From positions 39,191-103,190 of the forward strand of contig JAWXUM010000004.1 in NCBI GenBank assembly GCA_044432645.1: DNA of 64,000 nt, given 5' to 3'. The translations under genes and the position numbers were made by a program. The first letter of the stretch is position 1. Each line of letters begins with the position of its first letter. This stretch comes from SIG603 sp044432645 (GTDB lineage Bacteria > Bacillota > Clostridia > Oscillospirales > Acutalibacteraceae). Positions 1 to 9,139 of the stretch are shown here, piece by piece. The notes beneath the pieces were generated by a model. The model worked only from the letters and a program-made list of their open reading frames with translations, ran no database searches and was not told where the DNA came from.

Positions 1-399
1 CATTCTAGGAACAATTACTGCAGGGGATACGGCGGCTAAAACAGTTCCTAACAAAACAGCTTCAAAAAATGTAAGACCTAAAAAAATAGGGGCAAATACT
101 GTTACTGCGACTATTTCAAAAATAGCAGGTATAAAGCAAAGCAAAACAGCTGGTCTTCCAACCTTTTTAAGCTCTTCTATATCTAAATTAAGTCCAGATC
201 TTGCTAAAATTATAATTAAAGCAATTTCACGAAATTCTGAAGAAATTTCAAGTAGCGATTGGTCAATTAAATTAAGAGCATAAGGGCCTAAAATAATTCC
301 TACCAAAATCATTGCTAAAAGACTAGGTAAATTTAATTTTTCAAGAAGCTTTCCTAAAAAATAACCACTAAGAAAAATTAAAGCTAAAGAAAATAACAT
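1..399 (-). CDS. Cation/proton antiporter (CPA2-type), 3' end beyond window
   Basis: The first 133 residues of a membrane antiporter read leftward off the window edge. The N-terminus is a run of hydrophobic helices, with GYFLGKLLEKLNLP and a following ILARSGLNLDIEEL segment typical of the KefB/NhaP-like monovalent cation:proton antiporters. Members exchange Na+ or K+ for H+ across the plasma membrane; the substrate cannot be told from this fragment. The start is the ATG at 399, with a GGTGA ribosome site that overlaps the stop codon of the upstream ABC gene, so the two are probably co-transcribed. Truncation is due to the window edge only. Confidence 0.75.
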   Translation of the reverse strand, partial: MLFSLALIFLSGYFLGKLLEKLNLPSLLAMILVGIILGPYALNLIDQSLLEISSEFREIALIIILARSGLNLDIEELKKVGRPAVLLCFIPAIFEIVAVTVFAPIFLGLTFFEAVLLGTVLAAVSPAVIVPRM

Positions 400-405
400 A
401 ATATA

Positions 406-2211
406 TCACCCCAATATTCTATTTGTTGCTTCATTTTCAAATTGTTTATTATAAAGGTCAGCGTAATATCCACCTTTTTCAAGCAAGCTAATGTGAGTAC
501 CACGTTCAATAATTTTACCACCTTTAACAACTAAAATAATATCAGCTTTTCTAATAGTGGAAAGTCTATGTGCAATTAAAAATGATGTTCTAGTTCCTAA
601 TAGTTTACCAATAGCGTTTTGAATGAGCTCTTCAGTTTTAGTGTCGATAGAAGCCGTAGCTTCATCTAAAACGAAAATTTTTGGGTCGGCAAGTACTGCT
701 CTAGCAAATGAAATAAGTTGCTTTTCGCCAGTAGAAAGTTGGTCGCCGCCTTCTCCGACATCGCTGTCATAGCCTTTTTCCATACGCATAATAGAGTCAT
801 GAGCACTTACAATTTTCGCTGCAGCTATAACTTCATCATCAGTGGCATCAAGCTTTCCGTATCTTATATTTTCTTTAATAGAACCAGAAAACAGGTGAGG
901 AGTTTGAAGAACATAACCAATATTACTGTGAAGCCACAAAGTGCTTCGTTCTTTATAATCAATACCGTCGAATAAAACTCTACCACAAGTAGGCTCAAAA
1001 AATCTACATGCTAAATTAACTAACGTAGATTTACCAGCTCCAGTTTCGCCAACTAACGCAACAGTAGTACCAGCTGGAATGTCAAGATTAAAGTGTTCAA
1101 GCACGTTTTCGGTTCCGTCGCTATACATAAATGTAACATCGTCAAAAGTAATATGGCCGGTAATTTCTTCCCAATTTTCTTTTTTAGGGTTAAATACTGT
1201 TCCGTATTTTTCTTCTACTATTTCACTGTCGTGAATTTGAGGTTTAAGGTCTAACATAAAATTGCAACGCTCTACATTAACGTGAGTAGCAACAAAGTTA
1301 GAAATAGTTCTTGCAAGTTGTTGAACAGGACTTCCAATTACCAAAGCGTAATTAATAAAAGCAGTTAATTTCCAAAGTTCTATATTTCCGTCTAACACCA
1401 TATTGCTACCAGAATTTAAAATCAATGCAACAGAAATTGAGGTCAAAACTGCAATTAAAGGTATGTATATAGCGTTTAAAAGAACAGCATGAAGTGATTT
1501 ATTCTTCATTTTTTCTGTTACAGTTTTAAAACTATCCACATTGTTTTCTTCAATAACCAAAGTTTTCGAAGTTTTAGCACCTGAAATGCCCTCGTTAAAA
1601 CCACGTGTAATTTCAGCGTTAATAGTCCTAACTTCTCTGTTTACAATTAGAATTTTTCTTTGAAAAAACAAAGTTAAAATCGCAATAGCTGGGACAACAG
1701 CTATAATCAAAAGTGCAAGGTTTATATCAATTATACACATTGCAATAATATAACCAATAATACTAGCTCCAGCCCACGCTATATCAACAAATCCCCAAGC
1801 AACCATTTCACCAATTTTTGCAGTGTCACTCATAACTCTAGCAACAATAGTTCCAACAGGTGTACTGTTGTAATAATCAAAACTTAAAGTTTGCAAGTGA
1901 GTAAAAAGCATATTTTTTATTTTTTGCCCAATTTTCATTTCAACTGTTATAGCAAGCTTTGCCATAAAAACAGTAGTAATAGCTTGAATAATCATAAGGC
2001 TAATAGCAACTATACCGAAAACCATAAGTCCGTTATCTTGTTTAGGTTCTATAAAATAATCAACACAAAATGAGCTAAAAAGAGGTACAAGAACATCAAT
2101 AACTGCAGCAGTTATCATAAGCAAAGTAATTGTTATAATAGATTTTTTATAAGAGAATATAACAGGAAAATACCTTTTCCAGTCTTTATACATTGAAGTT
2201 TTCTTATTCAT
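406..2211 (-). CDS. ABC exporter half-transporter, catalytic-site subunit
   Basis: A 601-residue fusion of an ABC type-1 membrane domain (about six helices, residues 1-320) and a C-terminal ATPase (about 355-590). The nucleotide-binding domain has Walker A GETGAGKST, a Walker B ending in LDEA with the catalytic Glu, and an unusual signature LSTGE. It pairs with the upstream ABC gene, whose Walker B is degenerate, giving a heterodimeric exporter like BmrC/BmrD or LmrC/LmrD. The start is Met at 2211, preceded by AAGGAGG at ideal spacing; an in-frame TTG start at 2229 would lie upstream of that site. The gene overlaps the stop of its partner by 8 bases, which implies translational coupling. Substrate unknown; drugs or lipids are usual. 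Confidence 0.88.
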   Translation of the reverse strand: MNKKTSMYKDWKRYFPVIFSYKKSIITITLLMITAAVIDVLVPLFSSFCVDYFIEPKQDNGLMVFGIVAISLMIIQAITTVFMAKLAITVEMKIGQKIKNMLFTHLQTLSFDYYNSTPVGTIVARVMSDTAKIGEMVAWGFVDIAWAGASIIGYIIAMCIIDINLALLIIAVVPAIAILTLFFQRKILIVNREVRTINAEITRGFNEGISGAKTSKTLVIEENNVDSFKTVTEKMKNKSLHAVLLNAIYIPLIAVLTSISVALILNSGSNMVLDGNIELWKLTAFINYALVIGSPVQQLARTISNFVATHVNVERCNFMLDLKPQIHDSEIVEEKYGTVFNPKKENWEEITGHITFDDVTFMYSDGTENVLEHFNLDIPAGTTVALVGETGAGKSTLVNLACRFFEPTCGRVLFDGIDYKERSTLWLHSNIGYVLQTPHLFSGSIKENIRYGKLDATDDEVIAAAKIVSAHDSIMRMEKGYDSDVGEGGDQLSTGEKQLISFARAVLADPKIFVLDEATASIDTKTEELIQNAIGKLLGTRTSFLIAHRLSTIRKADIILVVKGGKIIERGTHISLLEKGGYYADLYNKQFENEATNRILG

Positions 2212-4018
2212 TTTCAGCCTCCTTAACATCTACGGAGCGTTGAGTGTCATAAATTTTCTTATAAACTCCATCTTGTTTACTAAGTTCACTGTGTGTGCCC
2301 TCTTGCACAATTCTACCCTTATCCAGTACAATAATTTTATCAGCGTTCATAATAGTTGTTATTCTATGGGCGATTATAATCGTAGTGCCGTGAACTTCAT
2401 TTTTAATTGAATTTCTAATTTTAGCATCAGTTTCCATGTCTACTGCTGAAAGTGAATCGTCAAAAATTTTAATAGCTGTGTTTTGCATAAGCATTCTAGC
2501 TATAGCAACACGTTGTTTTTGACCACCAGAAATTGTAACGCCACGTTCACCTATTTGAGTGTCATAAGCTTCGGAAAAGCTATTTATAGTGTCGTCTATA
2601 ACAGCAAATTTTGCGTACTTGCGAACACTGTCTAAGTCTTTTACACCCGAACCGTCAGATATTGTTTCTTGAAAACTTTTAGAGAATAGGAAAGGTTCTT
2701 GAAGAACAATACCTATATTTTTTCTAAGGTCATTTAAACTTATCTCACGAATGTCAGTTCCACCAATGGTAATAGTTCCATTTTCTTTTGGAAGTTCATA
2801 AAGTCTATCTAAAAGATACATAAGAGTCGATTTCCCAGAGCCAGTAGAGCCTAAAATTCCTAAAGTTTGGCCACCTTTAATAGTAAAGGTAATATCTTTT
2901 AAAGTGTTAGAATTCAAGTTATAATTAAAGTTCACATTTTTAAATTCAATATCGCCTGTCATGTCAGCTTTTTTAGGTTCGCAGCAATCTTTTTCTAATT
3001 CAGCATTTAAAATATCAAAAAGCCTAGTAGCACTGATAGAAGTTTTACTTAGTTCAGCAATAATTCTGCCAAGCTCTCTTATAGGCCAAATAAGCATGTA
3101 ATTGTAAGTAACAAAAGCAAGGAATTCGCCGACAGTAATAGCGCCGTTGACAGCAAATTTAGTACCAATAACAGTGACAAGTATAACTTGCAGTGAGCCT
3201 AAAAAGTCGTTAATGCCCCAGTTTAAACCCATTATCTTGCTTAGTTTAATCCAAGTATTAGCGTAAATTTGATTGTTTTTCTTGAATTTATCAAGCTCAT
3301 ATCGCTCACGACCAAAAGCTCTTACAACACGAACACCAGTGAAATTTTCTTGAGCAACAGAAGTTAATACACCTTCTAATTGGTCAGCTTTTTCAAATTT
3401 ATCACCTATGATTTTATAAAAAAAAGCAGCCGAAATCAAAGTTACTGGTATAAATATTAGTGCTATCATTGAAAGCTGAAAATTCATAGGAAACATAAGC
3501 GCAAAGGCAATAATTATAAGAAAAATTGTCTTAATCAAAGCTTGAAGCTGATTATTCACAAAGTTTTTAATCATATCAACATCCATAGTACAACGCTGAA
3601 TAATATCACCAGTTTGGTTAGAGTTATGCCAGTTGTATGGTAAATACTGAATATGTTTAAAAAGAGTATTTCTAATTTTTTCTATACTACCCTCGCTTGC
3701 TTTAGCAAGAAAATATCTAGAAGAAAAGTCACATAGCGCAGATACTAAAGAAAGTAGTAATGAAGCCAAAGCACAGAAAACAATATGTTGAACTAAAAAA
3801 CTTTTTCCACCTAAACCTTCTATAGCTGCAACAAAAAATCTAGGCAAATCAAACTCTTCTGTTCCTAGAACAGAGTCAACTGTCACTCTCACTACTTGAG
3901 GAGTTAAATAACTCAAAAGCACAGCAAACATAACCGACAAAAAAGATAGTATAAAGCTTACTCGATAACCTTTTGTCATAGGTAAAAAATCTAAAATAGA
4001 ATATTTATTTTTTTTCAT
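2204..4018 (-). CDS. ABC exporter half-transporter, degenerate-site subunit
   Basis: A 604-residue membrane/ATPase fusion, first gene of the exporter pair. The transmembrane region covers roughly residues 15-330. The ATPase has Walker A GSTGSGKST, a canonical signature ISGGQKQR, and a Walker B ending in FDDS, so the usual catalytic Glu is Asp. This asymmetry is the hallmark of heterodimeric exporters in which one ATP site is slow or structural. The start is ATG 4018, with GAGGA six bases upstream; the longer in-frame TTG at 4024 sits too close to that site. Substrate cannot be inferred. The operon continues into the second half-transporter and the antiporter. Confidence 0.88.
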   Translation of the reverse strand: MKKNKYSILDFLPMTKGYRVSFILSFLSVMFAVLLSYLTPQVVRVTVDSVLGTEEFDLPRFFVAAIEGLGGKSFLVQHIVFCALASLLLSLVSALCDFSSRYFLAKASEGSIEKIRNTLFKHIQYLPYNWHNSNQTGDIIQRCTMDVDMIKNFVNNQLQALIKTIFLIIIAFALMFPMNFQLSMIALIFIPVTLISAAFFYKIIGDKFEKADQLEGVLTSVAQENFTGVRVVRAFGRERYELDKFKKNNQIYANTWIKLSKIMGLNWGINDFLGSLQVILVTVIGTKFAVNGAITVGEFLAFVTYNYMLIWPIRELGRIIAELSKTSISATRLFDILNAELEKDCCEPKKADMTGDIEFKNVNFNYNLNSNTLKDITFTIKGGQTLGILGSTGSGKSTLMYLLDRLYELPKENGTITIGGTDIREISLNDLRKNIGIVLQEPFLFSKSFQETISDGSGVKDLDSVRKYAKFAVIDDTINSFSEAYDTQIGERGVTISGGQKQRVAIARMLMQNTAIKIFDDSLSAVDMETDAKIRNSIKNEVHGTTIIIAHRITTIMNADKIIVLDKGRIVQEGTHSELSKQDGVYKKIYDTQRSVDVKEAENE

Positions 4019-4105
4019 ACACAATCCTCATAAAATATAATTATAATACCATATTAAAGCTGTAAAGATGAAAAGTCAAGTCTATTTGAAATATTTATTT
4101 TACTA

Positions 4106-4134
4106 TTGTAAAATTTCACAAATACATATATAAT
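4106..4134 (+). promoter_or_regulatory. Sigma-A-type promoter for the TrhA/HlyIII gene
   Basis: TTGTAA at 4106-4111 and TATAAT at 4129-4134 are separated by 17 bases and lie about 33 bases before the ATG at 4167. The region is AT-rich, so chance matches are possible, but spacing and position are good. Confidence 0.6.
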
Positions 4135-4166
4135 GTATAAATAAAGTTAAGGAAAGAGAAATTTTT

Positions 4167-4859
4167 ATGAATGAAAATAAATCAAGAGCAAGAGATAAAT
4201 TGTGGTATTTAAAAAGGATACATTTATCACTACCTAAATACTCATTAGGCGAAGAAATTTTTTCGGCAGTAGTTCATGGAGTATCAACACTTTTTGCAGT
4301 GTTCATACTTGTATTTCTGCTTATAGTATCAGAAAAGAATGCCCTAAATATAACAAGTGTTTGCATATATGGAACATCCATGATTTTACTTTATGTAGCT
4401 TCAACAATGTATCACGCACTGAACATTAATAAAGCAAAAAAGGTATTCCAAATATTAGACCACTGTGCGATATTTTTATTGATAGCAGGAACTTACACAC
4501 CTATAACATTGGTTGCAATTGGTGGAGTTAAAGGAATAGTACTTTTTTCAGTTGTATGGGCAGCTGGCATTTTAGGTATTGTGTTAAATGCAGTTGACCT
4601 TAAAAAATATTCTAAATTTTCTATGGTCTGCTATATAACGATGGGTTGGATTATAGTTGTTTTGTTTAAAGATTTTGTAGCTAGCACCACTTATTTCGCT
4701 ACATTATATCTAATAATTGGTGGCATTTGTTACACAGTGGGTGCAATAGTTTACGGCTTTGGTAAGAAAATCAAGTACATGCACAGTATTTGGCATCTGT
4801 TTGTTCTAGCTGGTAGTGCTTGTCACTTTGTTACAGTTTTTGAAATAATAAAAAAATAG
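4167..4859 (+). CDS. Hemolysin III / TrhA (YqfA) family membrane protein
   Basis: A 230-residue, seven-helix integral membrane protein of the HlyIII/PAQR-like superfamily. It shows the family residues SxxYHA (ASTMYHALNIN), the LDHCAIFLLIAGTYTP segment, and a late HSIWHLFVLAGSACHF segment; the conserved Asp and His residues resemble the metal-binding site of the related adiponectin receptors. Bacterial members influence membrane energetics or fluidity, and haemolysis is not a safe inference. It stands alone between a divergent ABC operon and a terminator. A GGAAAGAG ribosome site precedes the start. Confidence 0.88.
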   Translation: MNENKSRARDKLWYLKRIHLSLPKYSLGEEIFSAVVHGVSTLFAVFILVFLLIVSEKNALNITSVCIYGTSMILLYVASTMYHALNINKAKKVFQILDHCAIFLLIAGTYTPITLVAIGGVKGIVLFSVVWAAGILGIVLNAVDLKKYSKFSMVCYITMGWIIVVLFKDFVASTTYFATLYLIIGGICYTVGAIVYGFGKKIKYMHSIWHLFVLAGSACHFVTVFEIIKK

Positions 4860-4872
4860 TAATCATAAAAAT

Positions 4873-4906
4873 AAAAACCTTTGACTATAATTAGTTAAAG
4901 GTTTTT
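4873..4906 (+). terminator. Rho-independent terminator after the TrhA/HlyIII gene
   Basis: The inverted repeat AAAAACCTTT ... AAAGGTTTTT has a 14-base loop with an inner ACT/AGT pairing and ends in a T-run. It lies just after the stop at 4859 and before the ribosome site of the amidase gene. Confidence 0.8.
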
Positions 4907-4930
4907 ATTAGGTTTTAAAGGAGAATTTTT

Positions 4931-5470
4931 ATGTATAAACTATTTTTAAGTCCATCAACACAGCCATTTAATTTGTATGCTACCAAAGGAAACGAGCAAG
5001 AATATATGAATAAAATAGCAGATGCAATGGAGCCACTTCTTACTAAGAATGGAATTGAATACGATAGAAATAAAATAAATACATCAGTTGGTGTTTCTAT
5101 TGCCGATTCTAACGCTGGACTTTACGACTTGCATTTAGCGCTTCACTCAAACGCTTCTCCTGAAAGTTTGTCAGGGAAACTAAAAGGAGTTGATATATAC
5201 TATTTTATAGATAGCTACTATGGAAAAGCAGCCGCTAAAATAATAGTGGAAAATTTAAAATCAGTATATCCTGACCAAAATTTGGTAAAAGCAGTTCCTA
5301 CAACAAAACTTTCTGAACTTACTAAAACAAACGCACCAGCAGTATTGGCAGAGCTTGGATACCATGATAATTTGCAAGATGAACAGTGGATAAAGGACAA
5401 CGTGGAAACTATAGCAGAAAGTTTAACCAAAAGCGTTTGTGAGTATTTTGGTTTAAGTTATATAGAATGA
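4931..5470 (+). CDS. N-acetylmuramoyl-L-alanine amidase (Amidase_3 type)
   Basis: A 179-residue single-domain zinc amidase that would cut the lactyl-amide bond between muramic acid and the stem peptide. Visible family features are DLHLALHSNA (His68 and His72, the latter the usual zinc ligand), an early Glu at GNEQEY (Glu24), and the late catalytic-Glu block PAVLAELGYHDN. The usual N-terminal GHGG zinc histidine is absent: the equivalent strand reads LSPSTQPFN. There is no signal peptide or wall-binding repeat, so it may act in the mother cell, after lysis, or by unconventional export. The 4-base ATGA overlap with the next gene makes them an operon. Confidence 0.8.
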   Translation: MYKLFLSPSTQPFNLYATKGNEQEYMNKIADAMEPLLTKNGIEYDRNKINTSVGVSIADSNAGLYDLHLALHSNASPESLSGKLKGVDIYYFIDSYYGKAAAKIIVENLKSVYPDQNLVKAVPTTKLSELTKTNAPAVLAELGYHDNLQDEQWIKDNVETIAESLTKSVCEYFGLSYIE

Positions 5471-6720
5471 AAATTATAGTAGAACTTTTTTGGGGTTATC
5501 ATGTGTTACTGTTAATTTTATTAATAGGAATAAAATTAACTATAGATACCAAGTTTTTTCAGTTTAGATATTTTTTAAAATGGATTAAAGAGTCGTTTAA
5601 TAAAAGTGATGATAAAGACAGCATAAGCGGATTTAAAGCTTTATCGACGGCGCTTGCTGGTTCAATTGGAACAGGGAATATAATAGGGGTAAGTCTTGCG
5701 ATAAGTATAGGTGGAGCAGGTTCAATATTTTGGATGTGGGTAGCATCAATATTTGGAATGATGACAGTTTTTGCTGAAGTGTCATTAAGCAAGAAATTTC
5801 AAACAGATAACGTAAAGGTAGGTGCCTTTACATACATAAGCAAAGTGTGTAAAGGTAAAACCCTTGTCACTGTGTATGCTGTTGGCTGTGTGTGTTCATC
5901 ACTTGCAATGGGAAATATGGCACAGTCCAACAGTTTTACAAATTCTATGGCTAAGTTCAATGTTCCTAGCATGTTTTCAGCAATTTTTCTTGCAATTATT
6001 TTCTTTATACTTACAAAAAAAGGCATACAAAGTATCTCGAAATTAACAGGTATATTAGTGCCATTTATGACAATTTTCTTTATGACAGTATCACTTGTTT
6101 TGATAGTCAAATGCAGAGAAAATATTCAACCAGTTTTAGAAGAAATAGCGTCAAGTGCTTTTACTTTACAGTCGTGTACAGGTGGAGGACTTTACATAGC
6201 TATGAAAACAGGAATTTCACGTTCTGTTTTTACTAATGAAGCTGGACTAGGACTTTCTTCGATTGTGTACTCAAACGTTAAGGGCAAAAGTCCTAAAGAA
6301 CTTGGCTATCTAGGAATTTTTCAAGTTTTTATGGACACCATTGTAATGTGTACGGTAACAGGATTTTGTATTTTATGTGCAACTCAAAATAGAACAGGTG
6401 AGTATTTAGTTTACGAAGCTTTTACTAATCAGTTTGGCAATTTTGGAGCAATAACGGTTAACTTATCAACAGCGTTATTTGCGTTTGCAACAATGACAGC
6501 TACTTGTTATTACGGCAAAACTGGACTTGCTTTTTTAACTAAAAATAAATTTACTTATCTTTTTCCGTACATGTTTTCTCTGGCAGCTTTCATCGGTGCT
6601 TTGACTCCAATTTCTTTAGTTTTTGATATTTGCGACGTCTTTAACGGACTATTAGCTATTCCAAATTTGATAGCTTTGTCCTGTTTTTGTAAAGAAATCA
6701 TCAAAATAACTAAAGAATGA
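5467..6720 (+). CDS. Sodium:alanine/glycine symporter family (AlsT/AgcS)
   Basis: A 417-residue polytopic membrane carrier. Diagnostic stretches are GFKALSTALAGSIGTGNI near residue 55, GVSLAISIGGAGSIFWMW, and SRSVFTNEAGLGLSS near residue 255, all characteristic of the amino-acid carrier family that imports alanine, glycine or glutamine with Na+. It is shorter than typical members of about 450-490 residues, mostly at the C-terminus. The gene begins inside the stop of the amidase (ATGA), which suggests coupling; uptake of wall-derived D- or L-alanine is an attractive but unproven link. Confidence 0.88.
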   Translation: MKIIVELFWGYHVLLLILLIGIKLTIDTKFFQFRYFLKWIKESFNKSDDKDSISGFKALSTALAGSIGTGNIIGVSLAISIGGAGSIFWMWVASIFGMMTVFAEVSLSKKFQTDNVKVGAFTYISKVCKGKTLVTVYAVGCVCSSLAMGNMAQSNSFTNSMAKFNVPSMFSAIFLAIIFFILTKKGIQSISKLTGILVPFMTIFFMTVSLVLIVKCRENIQPVLEEIASSAFTLQSCTGGGLYIAMKTGISRSVFTNEAGLGLSSIVYSNVKGKSPKELGYLGIFQVFMDTIVMCTVTGFCILCATQNRTGEYLVYEAFTNQFGNFGAITVNLSTALFAFATMTATCYYGKTGLAFLTKNKFTYLFPYMFSLAAFIGALTPISLVFDICDVFNGLLAIPNLIALSCFCKEIIKITKE

Positions 6721-6843
6721 AAAATATTTTAATAAAATTTTGAAAAAATCAAATAAATATATAGCTTTTTTCAATAATATATGTTAAAATATATACATAA
6801 ATAAATATTGAATATATTCTTATAATATAAAGGAGGCAAATTT

Positions 6844-7167
6844 ATGAAATTAATTTTAGCTATTGTTAGCAACGATGACAGCAGTTCTGTTTCTTCAGCT
6901 CTTACAAAAGGTGGTTTTCAAGTAACTAAATTAGCAACAACTGGTGGTTTCTTGATGGCAGGTAATACAACTTTTATTTCTGGTGTAGATGATGAAAAAG
7001 TTGATGAAATTATTTCTATAATATCTAAACAGTCAAGCAGAAGAACTCAAATTATTCCTTCAGCTTCTACAATGGATATTGGTATGTACTCTTCATTCCC
7101 TGTTGAAGTAACTGTTGGTGGTTCAACTATTTTCGTACTAAACGTAGACCGTTTCGAAAAAGTATAA
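6844..7167 (+). CDS. darA: c-di-AMP receptor DarA/PstA (PII-like)
   Basis: A 107-residue PII-like protein, the normal family length. It opens MKLILAIVSNDD and carries the TKLATTGGFLMAGNTTF block that forms the nucleotide pocket, ending VGGSTIFVLNVDRFEKV. Family members are trimeric cytosolic receptors for cyclic di-AMP whose downstream partner is still unsettled. It is followed by holB (1-base TAATG overlap) and ricT, the same order as yaaQ-holB-yaaT in Bacillus. A strong AAGGAGG site precedes the ATG. The gene for the messenger's synthase, CdaA, is at 42974. Confidence 0.92.
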   Translation: MKLILAIVSNDDSSSVSSALTKGGFQVTKLATTGGFLMAGNTTFISGVDDEKVDEIISIISKQSSRRTQIIPSASTMDIGMYSSFPVEVTVGGSTIFVLNVDRFEKV

Positions 7168-8135
7168 TGTATTTCGACAATTTCATTTCAAATGATAATG
7201 TAAAAGCTGCCTTAATGGCAGCTTTTACTAAAGATAGACTTCCTCAAGCTATTATTTTAGAGGGGGGAAATGGTGTTGGCAAAAAAACTTTGGCGAAACT
7301 CATTGCACAAATAGCCGTTTGTACAAGCGAAAATAAACCCTGTGGTTATTGTAATTCTTGCATTATGGCAAGCGGTGGTTATCATCCTGACATTAAGATA
7401 GAAGAAGGCTCAGGAGTATCTGAAAGCATTTCGGTTGAAACCATTAGAAATATAACACAAGATGTTTACAAAAAGGCTGAGTTTAGCGACTACAACATTT
7501 ACTTGTTGTTTGTGAAAAATCAATTGTCTTCGTCAAGCCAAAATAAGCTTTTAAAAATAATAGAAGAACCTCCTAGTAACGCCTTGTTTATTATAACTGT
7601 AAACTCTGCCCAAAGTTTGTTGCCTACTATTATTTCAAGGGCGACTATTTTCACACTTCAAAATCCACCAGTCGAAGAGGCTGCTATTTTTTTTATGAAA
7701 GAAAAAAACTGTAGCTATGAAGAGGCTATTCAAATAGCAGAAAATTATAACGGAAATATAGGAAAAATGTTAGCGGGCGATGTGGAGTCGGCTCAAATTG
7801 CAATTTCTATTGCAGAAATATTCGATAAAAGTGATTACGATGCACTTCTTGCCACAACATATCCACTTATATCTAACAAAAAATTGTTTATCTCAGTGCT
7901 TACTGATTTAAGGCTAATTTTACGTGATGCATATAATTATGATATGGGGACAGGTGATTGTATTGGTGTTTCTAAAGAACAGTCTAAAAGAATTGGAATG
8001 GCATATAGGAAGAAAATATTATTGGAATTTCCGGAAATTTGTACGAAATATTTGGATTTAGCGCAAAAAAACATTAATATGAGTTTGCTTGTTACAGACT
8101 TTTGTGCTAAACTAAGATACAAGGCTTTAAAGTAA
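7167..8135 (+). CDS. holB: DNA polymerase III delta' subunit
   Basis: A 322-residue AAA+ clamp-loader subunit that helps load the sliding clamp on primed DNA. Walker A-like GGNGVGKKT (about residues 28-36) is followed by the four-cysteine zinc module C-x8-C-x2-C-x2-C (CTSENKPCGYCNSC). The EEPPSNALFII and ISRATIF segments match the sensor and arginine-finger SRC region. C-terminal collar helices diverge as usual. The start codon overlaps the last base of the darA stop. Confidence 0.92.
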   Translation: MYFDNFISNDNVKAALMAAFTKDRLPQAIILEGGNGVGKKTLAKLIAQIAVCTSENKPCGYCNSCIMASGGYHPDIKIEEGSGVSESISVETIRNITQDVYKKAEFSDYNIYLLFVKNQLSSSSQNKLLKIIEEPPSNALFIITVNSAQSLLPTIISRATIFTLQNPPVEEAAIFFMKEKNCSYEEAIQIAENYNGNIGKMLAGDVESAQIAISIAEIFDKSDYDALLATTYPLISNKKLFISVLTDLRLILRDAYNYDMGTGDCIGVSKEQSKRIGMAYRKKILLEFPEICTKYLDLAQKNINMSLLVTDFCAKLRYKALK

Positions 8136-8164
8136 GCTTAATTAGGAAAAGAAAGGGATACAAT

Positions 8165-9031
8165 ATGACCGAAGTTGTAGGTGTAAAATTTGAAAGCACT
8201 GGTAAAGTATATTACTTTGCGCCAGAAGGTATCAAATTAGATAAAGGGGAAATGGTTATTGTCGAAACTTCACGTGGTTTAGAATGTGGTGAAGTTGCAA
8301 TGCAAAATCAAGAAGTAGATGATAATACAATAGTTTCACCACTTAAAAAAATTATTAGAGTAGCAACAAAAAATGATTTAGCAAAAGTTGAAGAAAATAA
8401 AATTAAAGAGAAAAAAGCTTTTACTATTTGTGAAAATAAAATTTTATATCATAAGCTTGATATGAAGTTAGTTGATGTTGAATATACTTTTGATGGAGGT
8501 AAAATTTTATTTTATTTTACTTCTGATGACAGAGTTGACTTCAGAGAATTAGTTAAGGATTTAGCAAGCCAATTTAGAACAAGAATTGAACTTAGACAAA
8601 TTGGTGTGCGTGACGAAGCTAAGCTTTTAGGAGGTTTAGGTATTTGCGGACGTCCATTTTGTTGTTCAACTTTCTTAAACGGTTTTCAACCAGTTTCAAT
8701 TAAAATGGCAAAAGAACAAGGTTTATCACTAAATCCAGTTAAAATTTCAGGAACTTGTGGTAGACTTATGTGCTGTTTAAAATACGAGCAAGAAGCTTAC
8801 CTTGATTTGCTAAAAACTACTCCCAAAATTGGTGCAGTTGTTATGACAAACGATGGCAAAGGTGTAGTTATTGACCAAAACTTAATAACTGGTAAACTCA
8901 CAGTTAAACTTGACAGTGCACCTGATGCAGTTCCTGTAATTTGTAAAGTTTCAGAAATTAAACTTTTAAAAGACGGACAAATTCGTGTTAATAAACGTGA
9001 GAGTGATGCTTTAAAAGGTTTAGAGAAATAA
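8165..9031 (+). CDS. ricT: RicT/YaaT, PSP1-domain protein
   Basis: A 288-residue PSP1-family protein. It contains the domain core GVRDEAKLLGGLGICGRPFCCSTFL and the second cysteine cluster SGTCGRLMCCLKYEQ near residue 200. In Bacillus, RicT forms a cytosolic complex with RicA and RicF, carrying Fe-S clusters, that stimulates RNase Y mRNA maturation and affects sporulation and competence. The position directly after holB is conserved widely in Firmicutes. The ATG follows an AGAAAGGGA ribosome site 30 bases after holB. Confidence 0.92.
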   Translation: MTEVVGVKFESTGKVYYFAPEGIKLDKGEMVIVETSRGLECGEVAMQNQEVDDNTIVSPLKKIIRVATKNDLAKVEENKIKEKKAFTICENKILYHKLDMKLVDVEYTFDGGKILFYFTSDDRVDFRELVKDLASQFRTRIELRQIGVRDEAKLLGGLGICGRPFCCSTFLNGFQPVSIKMAKEQGLSLNPVKISGTCGRLMCCLKYEQEAYLDLLKTTPKIGAVVMTNDGKGVVIDQNLITGKLTVKLDSAPDAVPVICKVSEIKLLKDGQIRVNKRESDALKGLEK

Positions 9032-9079
9032 AAGCACAATATATTTATAATAATTTAATACTTGTTCCTACATTTAATC

Positions 9080-9107
9080 TTGATTTATGAGAAATTTGTG
9101 GTATACT
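9080..9107 (+). promoter_or_regulatory. Promoter for the ferredoxin gene
   Basis: TTGATT at 9080-9085 and TATACT at 9102-9107 with a 16-base spacer, 32 bases upstream of the ferredoxin start. Confidence 0.6.
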
Positions 9108-9139
9108 AATCTTATAAATAAAAAATGGAGGTATTCATT

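Noticed and set aside
4931..5470. Amidase as a pseudogene because the first zinc His is missing
   Set aside because: The frame is intact, other catalytic residues are kept, and it is coupled to a full-length neighbour, so a variant active site is more likely.
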